From: Thermoactinomyces sp. DSM 45891
Lineage (GTDB): Bacteria; Bacillota; Bacilli; Thermoactinomycetales; Thermoactinomycetaceae
NCBI RefSeq assembly: GCF_900119485.1
Contig: NZ_FPJZ01000007.1
Location: 40,430-104,429 of the forward strand
Direction: 5' to 3'
DNA: 64,000 nucleotides
Of the stretch, positions 51,927 through 61,034 are shown piece by piece (the first letter of the stretch is position 1; each line of letters begins with the position of its first letter). The notes beneath the pieces are model-generated. The model was not told the DNA's origin, searched no databases, and was given only the letters and a program-made list of their open reading frames with translations. The translations under genes and the position numbers were made by a program.

Positions 51927-52586
51927 TTACTTGGTTTTATCAAAATATACTTGATAAGCTTTTAGTTCCTCTTTAATTTGATTCTCTAATTGGCTTATCA
52001 GTTCATTTAATTTATCATACTCTTTCTGCATGCTCTTTTGAGTGCTCATCTTTCCTTGGCTGAGCTCGAGGTAAAGGGCATGCTCTTGCTTTAATACAAA
52101 TTCGCTTTGCTGATAGACCTGCTCTCTTAGACTCGTAGTCTTCTCTAATTGAGAGATGAGTTCAGAGGCAGAGGGTCGATAACCAGATGGGAGATCGTTT
52201 AGTTGTTTCTTTAACTCTGGGAAGAGGGTTTTACTTTTTGTAAGCTCTACTTTTTGAAGAGCGGTTGTTTTCTGTTGTTCTTCAATTAATGTAACGATTT
52301 GATTCAGTCCATCTTTGTTGTCCTCGATTGCAGGTTTTAAAGCGAGAACCATGTCCTTTTCTTTTTTAAAGCTTTCGGAAGACTTAGCAGATAATTCTCC
52401 GTACTTCAGATTATGATTTTGTACTTGATTAATCTTTTTATTAAACTCACCTACTGCTCCGTTGTGAAGGTAGAGCATATAGGCTCCAATTAAGAGGGTA
52501 ATCCCTACCACTATGGCTACTGATACAAGGGGCAATCGCCTTTTGAAATCAAATGCTCTATTCCTAAATCTAGATTTTCTATCCAT
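51927..52586 (-). CDS. Membrane-anchored coiled-coil protein, unknown
   Basis: A 219-residue protein. A basic N terminus (MDRKSRFRNRAF) and one membrane helix (about 20-41) put the rest outside the cell. Residues 45-215 are almost entirely charged helix with heptad-like spacing and no cysteine. No signal-peptidase site is clear. I do not recognise the family; some spore and cell-surface proteins of Bacillales look alike. Confidence 0.6.
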   Translation of the reverse strand: MDRKSRFRNRAFDFKRRLPLVSVAIVVGITLLIGAYMLYLHNGAVGEFNKKINQVQNHNLKYGELSAKSSESFKKEKDMVLALKPAIEDNKDGLNQIVTLIEEQQKTTALQKVELTKSKTLFPELKKQLNDLPSGYRPSASELISQLEKTTSLREQVYQQSEFVLKQEHALYLELSQGKMSTQKSMQKEYDKLNELISQLENQIKEELKAYQVYFDKTK

Positions 52587-53026
52587 TAGTAAACCTTCTT
52601 TTCTATTAATATGATCTATAAATTATATACGATACCTTTTCTACATTTGGATGGATTTGAGGCATGAAAGTGAATTTTTTATCCTATATACAGAATATAA
52701 TATCCATATTTAGAAAAGTAATGAATCCTTAGTGAATGATAATGACAAATTTATGCAAATGCATACTCCTTCATGAATGGAGGAGATGGTTAAATATGAA
52801 TTAGATACATATTCATCAAAACATAAATAGACATACGATGGAAAAGCACATGTGCTGATATATAAGGTATGAAAACGTTTGCAAAATAGAGGTAAGAAAT
52901 TTTACAAAAAAAACCTGTATACAACAAATATAAATAAATATAAAATCATGCTAGTACTTATGAAATGACATAAATTTGACACGATCATTTATTTTGACAT
53001 TATCTTCTATAAAGGGGAATCGAATC
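52587..53026. other. Regulatory intergenic region before the amino-acid permease
   Basis: A 440-base AT-rich region. It holds a hairpin-like CTCCTTCATGAATGGAGGAG at about 52766-52787, an inverted pair ATGAAT-N9-ATTCAT at 52796-52816, and a cre box at 52870-52883. Two TTGACA copies (52976 and 52994 area) lie just before the gene. No ORF with an SD is seen. Confidence 0.5.
52870..52883 (+). promoter_or_regulatory. Catabolite-response element (cre)
   Basis: TGAAAACGTTTGCA matches the CcpA operator consensus TGWAARCGYTWNCW at every position. It lies 144 bases before the permease start, so carbon-catabolite control of amino-acid uptake is likely. Confidence 0.65.
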
Positions 53027-54466
53027 ATGATGGAGACAACTCAGAACGGTCTCAAGCGTTCTATGAAAAGCCGCCACTTGTTTATGATTGCACTTGGCGG
53101 AGTACTTGGAACGGGCTTCTTTAACATGTCAGGGTATGCCATCCAAACAGCGGGTCCACTTGGGTCTGTATTGGCATATCTAATTGGCGGACTCATTATG
53201 TATTTTGTGATGTTGTGCTTGGGTGAATTATCGGTAGCGATGCCTACAGCAGGCTCCTTTCAAGAGTACTCAACCCGCTTTATCGGTCCATCTCATGGAT
53301 TCGTAGTGGGCTGGCTATATTGGTTAGGTTGGGCGGCCACAGTGGCCCTAGAGCTTGTTATGATTGGCGGAGCTATGCAACGTTGGTTTCCAGATATTCA
53401 TATTGTAGTCTGGTCCATTTTATTTGGATCTGTGATGTTTTTAGTAAATGCATTCTCAGGACGTAGTTTTGCCGAAGCGGAGTTTTGGTTTGCAAGTATC
53501 AAGATCTCTGCGGTGGTATTATTTATTCTCATTGGTGGAGCGGCTATATTTGGTTTGATCGATATAAAAAGCGCAAGTTCAGCCCCATTATTCTCTAATT
53601 TTACAAAAGATGGACTTTTCCCAACGGGAATCGGTTCTATCTTTGTTACGATGCTCGCCGTAAACTTTGCCTTCCAAGGAACGGAGTTAATTGGGGTCGC
53701 AGCAGGAGAATCGAAAGATCCAGAACGTGTTATTCCACGCGCGATTCGTCAAACTGTCTGGCGCACGATCTTATTCTTTGGCCTTGCGATGACCGTATTA
53801 AATGCTATCGTACCGTTTAAGCAAGCTGGCGTACTCGAAAGTCCATTTGTTTTTGCACTCGAACAAATCGGTGTTCCTTATGCCGCGGACATTATGAATG
53901 CAGTCGTATTAATTGCTCTACTTTCCGTAGCCAACTCAGGGTTATATGCAGCAAGCCGTATGTTATACTCTTTGTCGGGTAACAAAATGGCGCCAAAAGC
54001 ACTTGGAAAGGTTAATGCTTCCGGAGTACCATTCATTGCTCTATTAATCAGTTTTGCAGTGGCGGCGCTCTCTTTCCTAACCTACTTCTTACCATCTGAT
54101 AAAGTATATCAAGGCTTGATGAATATTGCGGGTATGACTGCTATCCTTTCTTGGATCATGATCTGTGCATCTCAATTCTTTTTCCGCCGTAAATATCTTG
54201 CGCAGGGTGGAAAAGTGGAGAATTTAAAATATCGTACACCGTTGTATCCTTTTGTACCGATCTTCGGCTTCATTTGTTGTGTAACGGTATTTGTAAGTAA
54301 CTGGTTTGATGAGGCTACCAGGATCTATGTGGAGTATGGTGTGCCTGCTGTGCTAGCGATGTACCTCGTTTACTTCTTGTTTATGAGAAAGAATGGCGAG
54401 GAAATCAAAAAGCAGAAAGCGGATTTCATGTCGATTATTAATATACAGAGAAAAGAAAAGGCATAA
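53027..54466 (+). CDS. Amino-acid permease (APC family, RocE/LysP-like)
   Basis: A 479-residue permease with twelve helices. The family start MKSRHLFMIALGGVLGTGFF and the PTAGSFQEYSTRF loop are those of the amino-acid transporter group with cationic amino-acid members (RocE, RocC, LysP). The exact substrate cannot be told. I chose the ATG at 53027 because AAAGGGG lies 9 bases upstream; the longer frame from 52976 lies in the promoter region. A cre box upstream suggests use as carbon or nitrogen source. Confidence 0.88.
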   Translation: MMETTQNGLKRSMKSRHLFMIALGGVLGTGFFNMSGYAIQTAGPLGSVLAYLIGGLIMYFVMLCLGELSVAMPTAGSFQEYSTRFIGPSHGFVVGWLYWLGWAATVALELVMIGGAMQRWFPDIHIVVWSILFGSVMFLVNAFSGRSFAEAEFWFASIKISAVVLFILIGGAAIFGLIDIKSASSAPLFSNFTKDGLFPTGIGSIFVTMLAVNFAFQGTELIGVAAGESKDPERVIPRAIRQTVWRTILFFGLAMTVLNAIVPFKQAGVLESPFVFALEQIGVPYAADIMNAVVLIALLSVANSGLYAASRMLYSLSGNKMAPKALGKVNASGVPFIALLISFAVAALSFLTYFLPSDKVYQGLMNIAGMTAILSWIMICASQFFFRRKYLAQGGKVENLKYRTPLYPFVPIFGFICCVTVFVSNWFDEATRIYVEYGVPAVLAMYLVYFLFMRKNGEEIKKQKADFMSIINIQRKEKA

Positions 54467-54478
54467 TCCGATAAGACG

Positions 54479-54515
54479 AAAAACCCTGCTGTTGGCTGTT
54501 GCAGGGTTTTCTTTC
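54479..54515 (+). terminator. Terminator of the permease gene
   Basis: AAAACCCTGC pairs with GCAGGGTTTT around an 11-base loop, then CTTTCGTTTT. Confidence 0.8.
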
Positions 54516-54642
54516 GTTTTAGGAAAAATATATATTGATAAATAAAGGAGTTCTCTATATTGAGGCTCTTTTTTCATGTTTGTGATTCGGCCTCAATGGA
54601 GAAGATTGAGATGAAGAGATTTGATTAGGAGGAATGAAAGGC

Positions 54643-55035
54643 ATGAGAAAGAAGTGGGCGATTGGTTTCTTCGTTTTCGTGTTATCCTTATCGATTAGAG
54701 TAGACGTGTTTGCAGCAACATCCTTTGTTGGAGATACACATCATGGTTCCTGGTATTCTGATAATCCAGAGAATCAGGGGGCATTTGGACCTATGAATAC
54801 AACGTACTCAAAGTTGCGTTGGAATATCTATAAAAATGATCCTAGTAGTTCTGCGGGACTCTGCATGAAGGTACAGCAACAAAAAAACGGTATTTGGTAT
54901 GATACCAAGGATAAAAAATGTGGGACAAATATTACCATCACCCATAGGGCGTACGAAAATACCCAATACAGGATTAAAGTAACTCCTTCTTTTGGGGGCA
55001 CTCAGTTTCAGGGATCTGTAGAAGAAGTTAGATAG
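54643..55035 (+). CDS. Small secreted protein, unknown
   Basis: A 130-residue exported protein: signal peptide 1-24 (MRKKW start, FAA cleavage), then a polar, Trp/Tyr/Asn-rich mature part with two cysteines (GLCMKV and KKCGTN) that may form a disulfide, and a C-terminal YRIKVT strand like that of the protein at 25808. AGGAGG lies 10 bases before this ATG; the ATG at 54634 is too close to it. An unusual 5' leader with an inverted repeat lies upstream. Confidence 0.7.
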   Translation: MRKKWAIGFFVFVLSLSIRVDVFAATSFVGDTHHGSWYSDNPENQGAFGPMNTTYSKLRWNIYKNDPSSSAGLCMKVQQQKNGIWYDTKDKKCGTNITITHRAYENTQYRIKVTPSFGGTQFQGSVEEVR

Positions 55036-55155
55036 TTTTTTAAAGGGGCTAGGCTAGCCTTCCATGTGATGAATAGTGTTGGACATGCTGAAGTGAGGGT
55101 CTCTAATGGGGCTCCTTCTTTATGTAAAGGAGAGGTTACTCACAGGTGAATTCCT

Positions 55156-55187
55156 AAAAGGGGCCTTCCTAGAAGAGGTTCCTTTTT
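55156..55187 (+). terminator. Terminator after the secreted-protein gene
   Basis: AAAAGGGGCCT pairs (wobbles) with AGAGGTTCCTTTT, followed by T. A second hairpin (CTCCTT/AAGGAG) lies just upstream at about 55113-55132. Confidence 0.6.
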
Positions 55188-55224
55188 GTATATATAATGG
55201 TATTCACTTGAGTATTTTTCTCTG

Positions 55225-55253
55225 TTGACAGTTCTTTTTCTCACCACTATAAT
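55225..55253 (+). promoter_or_regulatory. Full-consensus sigma-A promoter of marR
   Basis: TTGACA (55225-55230), 17 bases, TATAAT (55248-55253): a perfect match. Directly after it stands ATTGATTAGCC (55254-55264), which recurs before the downstream SDR gene and may be the repressor site. Confidence 0.8.
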
Positions 55254-55294
55254 ATTGATTAGCCAAGGAAACTAGTTGTAGAAGGGGTATTTTT

Positions 55295-55741
55295 GTGGAA
55301 GAATATTCTATTACCATCCCTCCTAATACGAGGGCCCGTTTAGGGGAAGTGCTATTACAAATATCTGACGATGTTCTAGATGCGATAAATGTTACGCTGA
55401 AAGAATTCCAGATATCTGAAAGTAAATTTGCTTTGCTCATGCTACTGTTCAATACGAGAGTAGATCAGCCATTACAGCCGTCGGAAATTGCGGATTATCT
55501 GGGCATCAGGCGAGCATCTGTAACCAAACAGCTAATTTGGTTAGAAGAACATCGGTTGATTACCAGAACGATCATTCCCGAGGATCAAAGAAGGGTTCAT
55601 GTTACGATAACCGAAGAAGGGTTTCGTCTTCTCAACCTTGCTTTACCTCACTATTGGCAGACTTGCGCGAACCTCACTAACAATTTAACAGAAGAAGAGG
55701 CTACTCGGTTGCTGAAATTACTAATCAAAATGGATATATAA
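55295..55741 (+). CDS. MarR-family transcription regulator
   Basis: A 148-residue winged-helix regulator. The HTH is at about 66-95 (LQPSEIADYLGIRRASVTKQ) and the wing follows (DQRRVHVTITEEG). GTG start with AAGGGG upstream. It is directly followed by an SDR gene, and a TTAGC-TTG-GCTAA palindrome sits between the two, so it likely represses itself and the SDR. Ligand unknown. Confidence 0.85.
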   Translation: MEEYSITIPPNTRARLGEVLLQISDDVLDAINVTLKEFQISESKFALLMLLFNTRVDQPLQPSEIADYLGIRRASVTKQLIWLEEHRLITRTIIPEDQRRVHVTITEEGFRLLNLALPHYWQTCANLTNNLTEEEATRLLKLLIKMDI

Positions 55742-55758
55742 TTTTTTTACCCTATTGA

Positions 55759-55771
55759 TTAGCTTGGCTAA
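55759..55771. promoter_or_regulatory. Candidate MarR operator palindrome
   Basis: TTAGC-TTG-GCTAA is a perfect inverted repeat 26 bases before the SDR start. The left part with its flank (TATTGATTAGC) also occurs at the marR promoter (55253-55263). Confidence 0.5.
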
Positions 55772-55797
55772 TTATATAAACAAAAGGTGGAGTCTAT

Positions 55798-56559
55798 ATG
55801 AAAATGACAGGAAACACAATCCTCATTACTGGCGGAGGATCTGGGATCGGGTTGGCTTTTGCAGAACGTTTTATCAAGATGGGGAACAGAGTACTAATCT
55901 GCGGTAGACGTGAAAGCGCTCTGCAAAAAGCGAAAGAGCGATTTTCAAGTCTCATTACGTATACATGTGATTTGACGATTGAATCTGAGCGGATTGCACT
56001 ATTTGATTGGGTCGTAAAGAATCATCCAGATGTAAATGTACTAGTCAACAATGCCGGAATCCTACAGCGCTTCAATGTGTTAACAGCAGACGCGAAGGAT
56101 AATTGGAGCCACTACAATCAAGAAATTACAGCAAATCTGGAGGCTCCTATCCACCTTACTATGTTGTTCGCACCATTTCTTGCTGAAAAAGGAGAAGCGA
56201 CGATTATTAATGTGTCATCTGGGCTAGCTTTTACCCCATTAGCTGTTACTCCCATTTATTCAGCTACTAAAGCGGCAATCCATTCTTTTACGATGAGCCT
56301 CAGGCACCAGCTCTCTGATACATCTGTAGAAGTGATTGAAGTCGTTCCACCAGCAGTTGCTACTGATTTAGGTGGGGAATGGCTTCGTACACATGTAGAA
56401 CCATTACACGATTTTGCAGACGGTATTTTCAAAGGTTTGGGGGTAGGGGAAGTGGAAATAGGATATAGTACTTCCGCAGAACGTTTGCGCATGTCACGAG
56501 ATCAATTAGACGGGTATGCAGAAAAAATGTACCATGCTATGAAAGGTTCTATTGCTTAG
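55798..56559 (+). CDS. Short-chain dehydrogenase, DltE-like
   Basis: A 253-residue classical SDR: cofactor motif GGGSGIG at 11-17, NNAG at about 84-87, catalytic Ser region NVSSGLAF and YSATK (about 154-158). It resembles DltE/YdfG-type oxidoreductases. AAAGGTGG precedes the ATG. It is the likely target of the MarR protein in front of it; substrate unknown. Confidence 0.85.
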   Translation: MKMTGNTILITGGGSGIGLAFAERFIKMGNRVLICGRRESALQKAKERFSSLITYTCDLTIESERIALFDWVVKNHPDVNVLVNNAGILQRFNVLTADAKDNWSHYNQEITANLEAPIHLTMLFAPFLAEKGEATIINVSSGLAFTPLAVTPIYSATKAAIHSFTMSLRHQLSDTSVEVIEVVPPAVATDLGGEWLRTHVEPLHDFADGIFKGLGVGEVEIGYSTSAERLRMSRDQLDGYAEKMYHAMKGSIA

Positions 56560-56659
56560 CTATCACACAATCCCCCCTTTGGTTTTTGTTGGCTGTACTT
56601 TGTACTAATGGTGTTGATTACAAATTGAAAATTACGATAGATAAAAGGAGTAGTTTGAA

Positions 56660-57043
56660 ATGTATAAGGGCATGACAACGAACTTGATGGTGGAGAGTGT
56701 AGAGGAAGCATTAGCATTTTATCGGGAGATCTTAGGGTTTTCGCTTGTTACATCTGTGCCAAATGATAATGGACAGTTGCAGTTTGCTATTCTACAGAAG
56801 GACAAGCTTAGTTTAATGATTCAACAACGAGCAAGCTTGATTCAAGAATATCCGATTTTGGATGCCCCAAGAGTACAGCCGTCAGTAAGCCTGTATATAG
56901 ACGTGGATGATTTTGAGCAGCTTTATATGGAGCTGAAAGGGAGATGTCACGTCCTCTATGAACCGCATACAACATTCTACGGGGCAACTGAGTTTGCGAT
57001 TGCGGATAATAATGGATATGTACTTACGTTTGCGAAAGCGTAA
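56660..57043 (+). CDS. VOC-superfamily (glyoxalase-like) protein
   Basis: A 127-residue single-domain VOC protein with the pattern NLMVESVEEALAFYREILGF at the N terminus and the end FAIADNNGYVLTFAKA. The metal residue Glu is kept in the last strand region (GATEFA). Function could be antibiotic resistance, dioxygenase or binding protein. AAAAGGAG precedes the ATG. Confidence 0.8.
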   Translation: MYKGMTTNLMVESVEEALAFYREILGFSLVTSVPNDNGQLQFAILQKDKLSLMIQQRASLIQEYPILDAPRVQPSVSLYIDVDDFEQLYMELKGRCHVLYEPHTTFYGATEFAIADNNGYVLTFAKA

Positions 57044-57044
57044 T

Positions 57045-57100
57045 GAGAGCGAGGTTCCCCCGACTTGTAGAATGGGTAGAATCTCGCTCTCTATTTTTTA
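57045..57100 (+). terminator. Terminator of the VOC gene
   Basis: GAGAGCGAG pairs with CTCGCTCTC; T-run TATTTTTTAA follows. Confidence 0.75.
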
Positions 57101-57143
57101 ATCATCCATACATCTTGCGCTATTTGATTGATTAGGTAGCTAC

Positions 57144-59474
57144 TTAGTCTCTATATTTAGATACATCCCATACTTTTTTCGTATTCCTATCGTATAGAAC
57201 AGCGGTCTTGGGTTTGATTTTCTCACCGTTATAGTCAAAATCTCTATTAGAATAGTTCACAATTACCTTCATATCTTCTCCAAACTCGGTGCTTTGCACT
57301 AAACGGTCTTCGGATAAAGTTTGGAATCGAGTCATTGGTTTTGTAACCGCTTTTTTATGAAACGCAGACCATGCGTTTGTATAGGACGTAATCATATTTT
57401 TGTTTTTACTCCATGTATTCTGATCCAGATGATAAAGCGGTGGAATATTATACAGTAATTCGTTAAGCATGCGGTTTCCGACCTCATTTTTTATTTTGAG
57501 GCTTCCCCACTCCCAATGATGGCTTGTAATAACAGAATCATTATAGACTAATTTATACAAAGGAAGTGAATACACAGGATCGATGTAAATAGAACGATAT
57601 TGTGATTTAATGGGTATTGATTTGCTATACCTTTCAGGAATAGAGCCGTCCGGTGACCAGTATGCTCCTACATAGTAGGGGCTTGTTTTATTTTCTCGCA
57701 TGTCTGGATCACCCCATTTGATCACAGGCGTTTCAATGCCATGTGCATATGAAATGACACTACTAGCAAAATCATTGCCGCCTTCTGATCCAATTACCAT
57801 TTGTTTTTCGTCTCGAATATAGCTCATTCTCTGCAATCTTGCTTTCATATCTTGTTCTTGTGTCGTAATGTGATTGGGTGAGTAATCATCAAATACTTCG
57901 CCAGTCGCATCGCAATCGATAAACCAAGAATTAAAGGGAATGCCATTTTTTAAGATTCCTGCTACCCGTTTCTTTACACTCGGTAATGATAGAGTTGGAT
58001 TCAGCTTTCTCCCCTTCCCTAAAAATCCACTTTCTTTTTGGCCATTTTTCTTTGTAATGGTTGCCTGTTCGTATAAACTAGGATCATCAAAAGAAGCTGT
58101 ATTCCAGTCCACGTTTTTCTTATCGTGAATCGAGTGATAGGAATCGTATGGACCCACTAGATATCCAGATTGATTCGCTTTTTGAACTAAATCTGGGTTC
58201 ATTAATCCGTTTGCCCAGTTTTGCAAGCCGATCCAAGCATGTTTGATTCCGGAGCTCTTCATATCTTGGATCATGTCTGTGTCCTTTTTTCCCCATTCTT
58301 CGATTTCATCGATGGAATCGGTTAAGACACTTTTCAGTAGCTTTTTATTCAATCTGTATAACTCTTGTTCGCTTAAGTGGCTAATCCCGTTTTGAATTAA
58401 TTTCGTTGACTCTTCATCTACATTTTGAAAAATATCTTTGTTATAAAGTTGCTCAAGCTTCAAAATGATATTAAGTGAACGTACAATCGTATTTTTTTGA
58501 GCTTGGTCCATATAATTTTGGTTCTTTATTTGATTGATTGTTTTCATAAATTCAGTAGAACCATCTTGTGTATATTGTTTTAAGAGTTGTTCGATCCAAG
58601 AAATCAATGGATCCGTTAGTTTGGTTTTTAACTTCCCAAAATTGATATTTTCTTTCGTGAAGGCATGGTCATTCCATAAATAAAAATGAGGAGCTCCATA
58701 CAGTTTTTCGATATTTGGATTTTCTTTTGCTTTCTCTTGAAGTGTTTTAAACTGACCCATTTCTTTAACATAATTTTTATAAACTTGAGCAATCTCTACA
58801 GGATTGTTTTCTGTTACATATAGACGGAAACCATATTCCTTCTTGGGGTTAATAGAAGGAAACTCATGAACAAAACTAAATTTAATTTGGTCTTTGGCTT
58901 GGAAGCGAATGGTATCATTAAACATACTTTCCGCGATGTACACTATTGAATACTTCTTGTTATTTAGTGCAAAGAATCTCATTGAAAAATTGGATGAAAA
59001 TGACATTTCTTTCTCATCTTTGAGATACTCTTTCCAACTCTGGTCATTACTTGGAATATATTTTCCTTCACCTAGAGGTAACGTGTAGTGATCTGCACTA
59101 ACTCTTGGCCACTCGAACTCAGTAGCTCCCGTGGAGGTTAATTTAATATCCAGATAATGATCCTTTTTTTCAATTTTGAAATCTATTTTACTATCTGGAT
59201 AACTCCAAGTAATGGACTGGCTTGTCTTTTTTAGATTCGCAACTTTCTGCTTTGGTAAAGGAAGAGATGCACTTTCCTTCACCCCATCTTTGTTGATAAA
59301 AATCTCGCCTGTTTCTGGGTTTGCATCAAATCCAAAGTCCCGATATTGGAAATCAAAAGGATGATTGATTGTTGCGCTTACTGTATTAATTTTTGTGTAA
59401 TAGATAGTAACGCTTGTAATAACAAGTGAAAGGATCACCATAGGAATGATCAAACGTTGTATCTTCTGCTTCAT
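57144..59474 (-). CDS. Large surface glycoside-hydrolase-like protein
   Basis: A 776-residue exported protein, anchored by a single N-terminal helix (about 8-28). An N-terminal beta-rich domain (40-240) is followed by a helical insert (270-410) and a TIM-barrel-like part. The latter has FIDCDATGE (about 525) and MVIGSEGG (about 568), the kind of Asp and Glu pair seen in GH101/GH129-type glycosidases. The C-terminal part is beta-rich (VIVNYSNRDF). I infer a polysaccharide- or glycoprotein-degrading enzyme; family not certain. The ATG at 59474 has AACTGGAGGAG upstream; the frame from 59525 includes this SD. Confidence 0.6.
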   Translation of the reverse strand: MKQKIQRLIIPMVILSLVITSVTIYYTKINTVSATINHPFDFQYRDFGFDANPETGEIFINKDGVKESASLPLPKQKVANLKKTSQSITWSYPDSKIDFKIEKKDHYLDIKLTSTGATEFEWPRVSADHYTLPLGEGKYIPSNDQSWKEYLKDEKEMSFSSNFSMRFFALNNKKYSIVYIAESMFNDTIRFQAKDQIKFSFVHEFPSINPKKEYGFRLYVTENNPVEIAQVYKNYVKEMGQFKTLQEKAKENPNIEKLYGAPHFYLWNDHAFTKENINFGKLKTKLTDPLISWIEQLLKQYTQDGSTEFMKTINQIKNQNYMDQAQKNTIVRSLNIILKLEQLYNKDIFQNVDEESTKLIQNGISHLSEQELYRLNKKLLKSVLTDSIDEIEEWGKKDTDMIQDMKSSGIKHAWIGLQNWANGLMNPDLVQKANQSGYLVGPYDSYHSIHDKKNVDWNTASFDDPSLYEQATITKKNGQKESGFLGKGRKLNPTLSLPSVKKRVAGILKNGIPFNSWFIDCDATGEVFDDYSPNHITTQEQDMKARLQRMSYIRDEKQMVIGSEGGNDFASSVISYAHGIETPVIKWGDPDMRENKTSPYYVGAYWSPDGSIPERYSKSIPIKSQYRSIYIDPVYSLPLYKLVYNDSVITSHHWEWGSLKIKNEVGNRMLNELLYNIPPLYHLDQNTWSKNKNMITSYTNAWSAFHKKAVTKPMTRFQTLSEDRLVQSTEFGEDMKVIVNYSNRDFDYNGEKIKPKTAVLYDRNTKKVWDVSKYRD

Positions 59475-59587
59475 GTTGAAATCTCCTCCAGTTGGTATCA
59501 CTATAAAACCCCAATGTGACATCACTGTTACACACCATAAAAAAATCTTGCTAAAACTCTTAGTAACCCTTTGAAGTATCGTGATCC

Positions 59588-59642
59588 ATAATAAAGAGAA
59601 CTTGATTCCTAGATCGACTGGAAACCAAGTTCTCTTTATTAT
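59588..59642 (-). terminator. Terminator of the two-component operon
   Basis: ATAATAAAGAGAACTTG pairs perfectly with CAAGTTCTCTTTATTAT around a 21-base loop, just after the kinase stop. Confidence 0.8.
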
Positions 59643-59648
59643 GATGGC

Positions 59649-61034
59649 TCAAGCTTTTGGGAAATAGATGTAAAATTGAATGGTCTTATCGGATAGTTTG
59701 ACCCCATACTCTATTTGATGACGTTGTAAAATAGATTGAACGATTGCCAATCCAAGCCCTGTTCCTGATTTATCTTTGTTACGAGAGAATTCGCCTACGT
59801 AAAAAGGTTCCCAGATTCGGGTGATATCCGTTGGATTTGGCAGGCTAGTTTGATTTTCTATTGTGAAAAGAACATGATCATTTATTTCATCCAATTTGAT
59901 GTGAATCGTTGATCCTTCTGTGTATTTGATAGCATTGCTTACTAGATTGTTTATTACTTTTTCGATTTTACTAGGATCAGCGTAAGCTCGAATGGATGGA
60001 TTGATTTTTTTGTGGATATCTAGACAGATTTGTTTTTGTTTCATTTCGATCTGATACTTCTCCAAACAAGAGTGGACAAGTGAGATTAAGTCAAAATCCG
60101 TCTTTTTTAATTCTTCCTGCTCAACTCTTGAAAACTCCAATAGCTCATCAATCAAGGAGGATACGTTATCGATTTGCCTTAAAACCGTCTGAAGATACGT
60201 ACCATCGTCCAGCCCATCTTGAATTCCTACAGAGTATGCTTTCATTAAAGACAATGGAGTTTTCAATTCATGTGTAATATCTGACATAAACCGTTTTAGA
60301 TTTTGATTTTTCCTTTTCAAGTCATTGTGGGCTGTTTTTAATTCATCACTCATTTTGTTAATGCTATCAGCCAATTCTTCTATCTCATCATCTGTTTTTA
60401 TATTCACTTTTTTGAAATCGAGACGAGAAATATCTTGTGAAATATCCGTTAATACCTTCAAAGGATTCGTAATCTTTCGTGACCATATCCAAACTAAAAA
60501 GAGTAGCGTCGAAATCGCAAATCCAAAAGTGTAAATCATAAAGGTGTTAATTACCTCAGCCGCTTCTCTGAAATGAACAATCGAAACACCTACAACCATA
60601 ATCAAATTGTCCTTCTCGATCAAGCTTGTCGAAAAACTCGACTTTAGCTTTCCTTGATCATACAATACATACTGATTTTGTCCTTCTTTTACCTTTTGTA
60701 AGGTATCCTTGGTAATCCAAAATCGATTTAGATTGATTTTTTTCTTTGCTAGCTTTTCGCGCAGTTGCCAATTCAGATCATCTTCATTATCTAGAATCTT
60801 TTCATATACAATGGTTACATTATATTTCTCTTCCAGGTTATGAATGAATCCCTCTAAATGTGGAGTAGGAGTCGTTTCTATTTCATGTGCAACGGCTTGT
60901 AACTCTTTTTTAATCTGGTACTTATAGTACTGGGGTAGAAGAAAGTAGTTAGTCAACATAGAGAGCGTAAAAAGTAAAAGAATAGAAATAGAAATGGTAA
61001 TAGCTAATTTTCTGCCGAGTCTATTCATACGCAT
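59649..61034 (-). CDS. Sensor histidine kinase (OmpR-type partner)
   Basis: A 461-residue kinase: membrane helices at about 11-32 and 165-185 around an extracellular sensor of about 130 residues, a HAMP domain (about 188-238), H-box DITHELKTPL (His about 252) and an ATP domain with NLVSNAIKY (N box) and GTGLGLAI (G2). In front of it, the regulator gene overlaps by 14 bases. Signal unknown. Downstream, beyond a terminator, lies the glycosidase-like gene. Confidence 0.9.
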   Translation of the reverse strand: MRMNRLGRKLAITISISILLLFTLSMLTNYFLLPQYYKYQIKKELQAVAHEIETTPTPHLEGFIHNLEEKYNVTIVYEKILDNEDDLNWQLREKLAKKKINLNRFWITKDTLQKVKEGQNQYVLYDQGKLKSSFSTSLIEKDNLIMVVGVSIVHFREAAEVINTFMIYTFGFAISTLLFLVWIWSRKITNPLKVLTDISQDISRLDFKKVNIKTDDEIEELADSINKMSDELKTAHNDLKRKNQNLKRFMSDITHELKTPLSLMKAYSVGIQDGLDDGTYLQTVLRQIDNVSSLIDELLEFSRVEQEELKKTDFDLISLVHSCLEKYQIEMKQKQICLDIHKKINPSIRAYADPSKIEKVINNLVSNAIKYTEGSTIHIKLDEINDHVLFTIENQTSLPNPTDITRIWEPFYVGEFSRNKDKSGTGLGLAIVQSILQRHQIEYGVKLSDKTIQFYIYFPKA

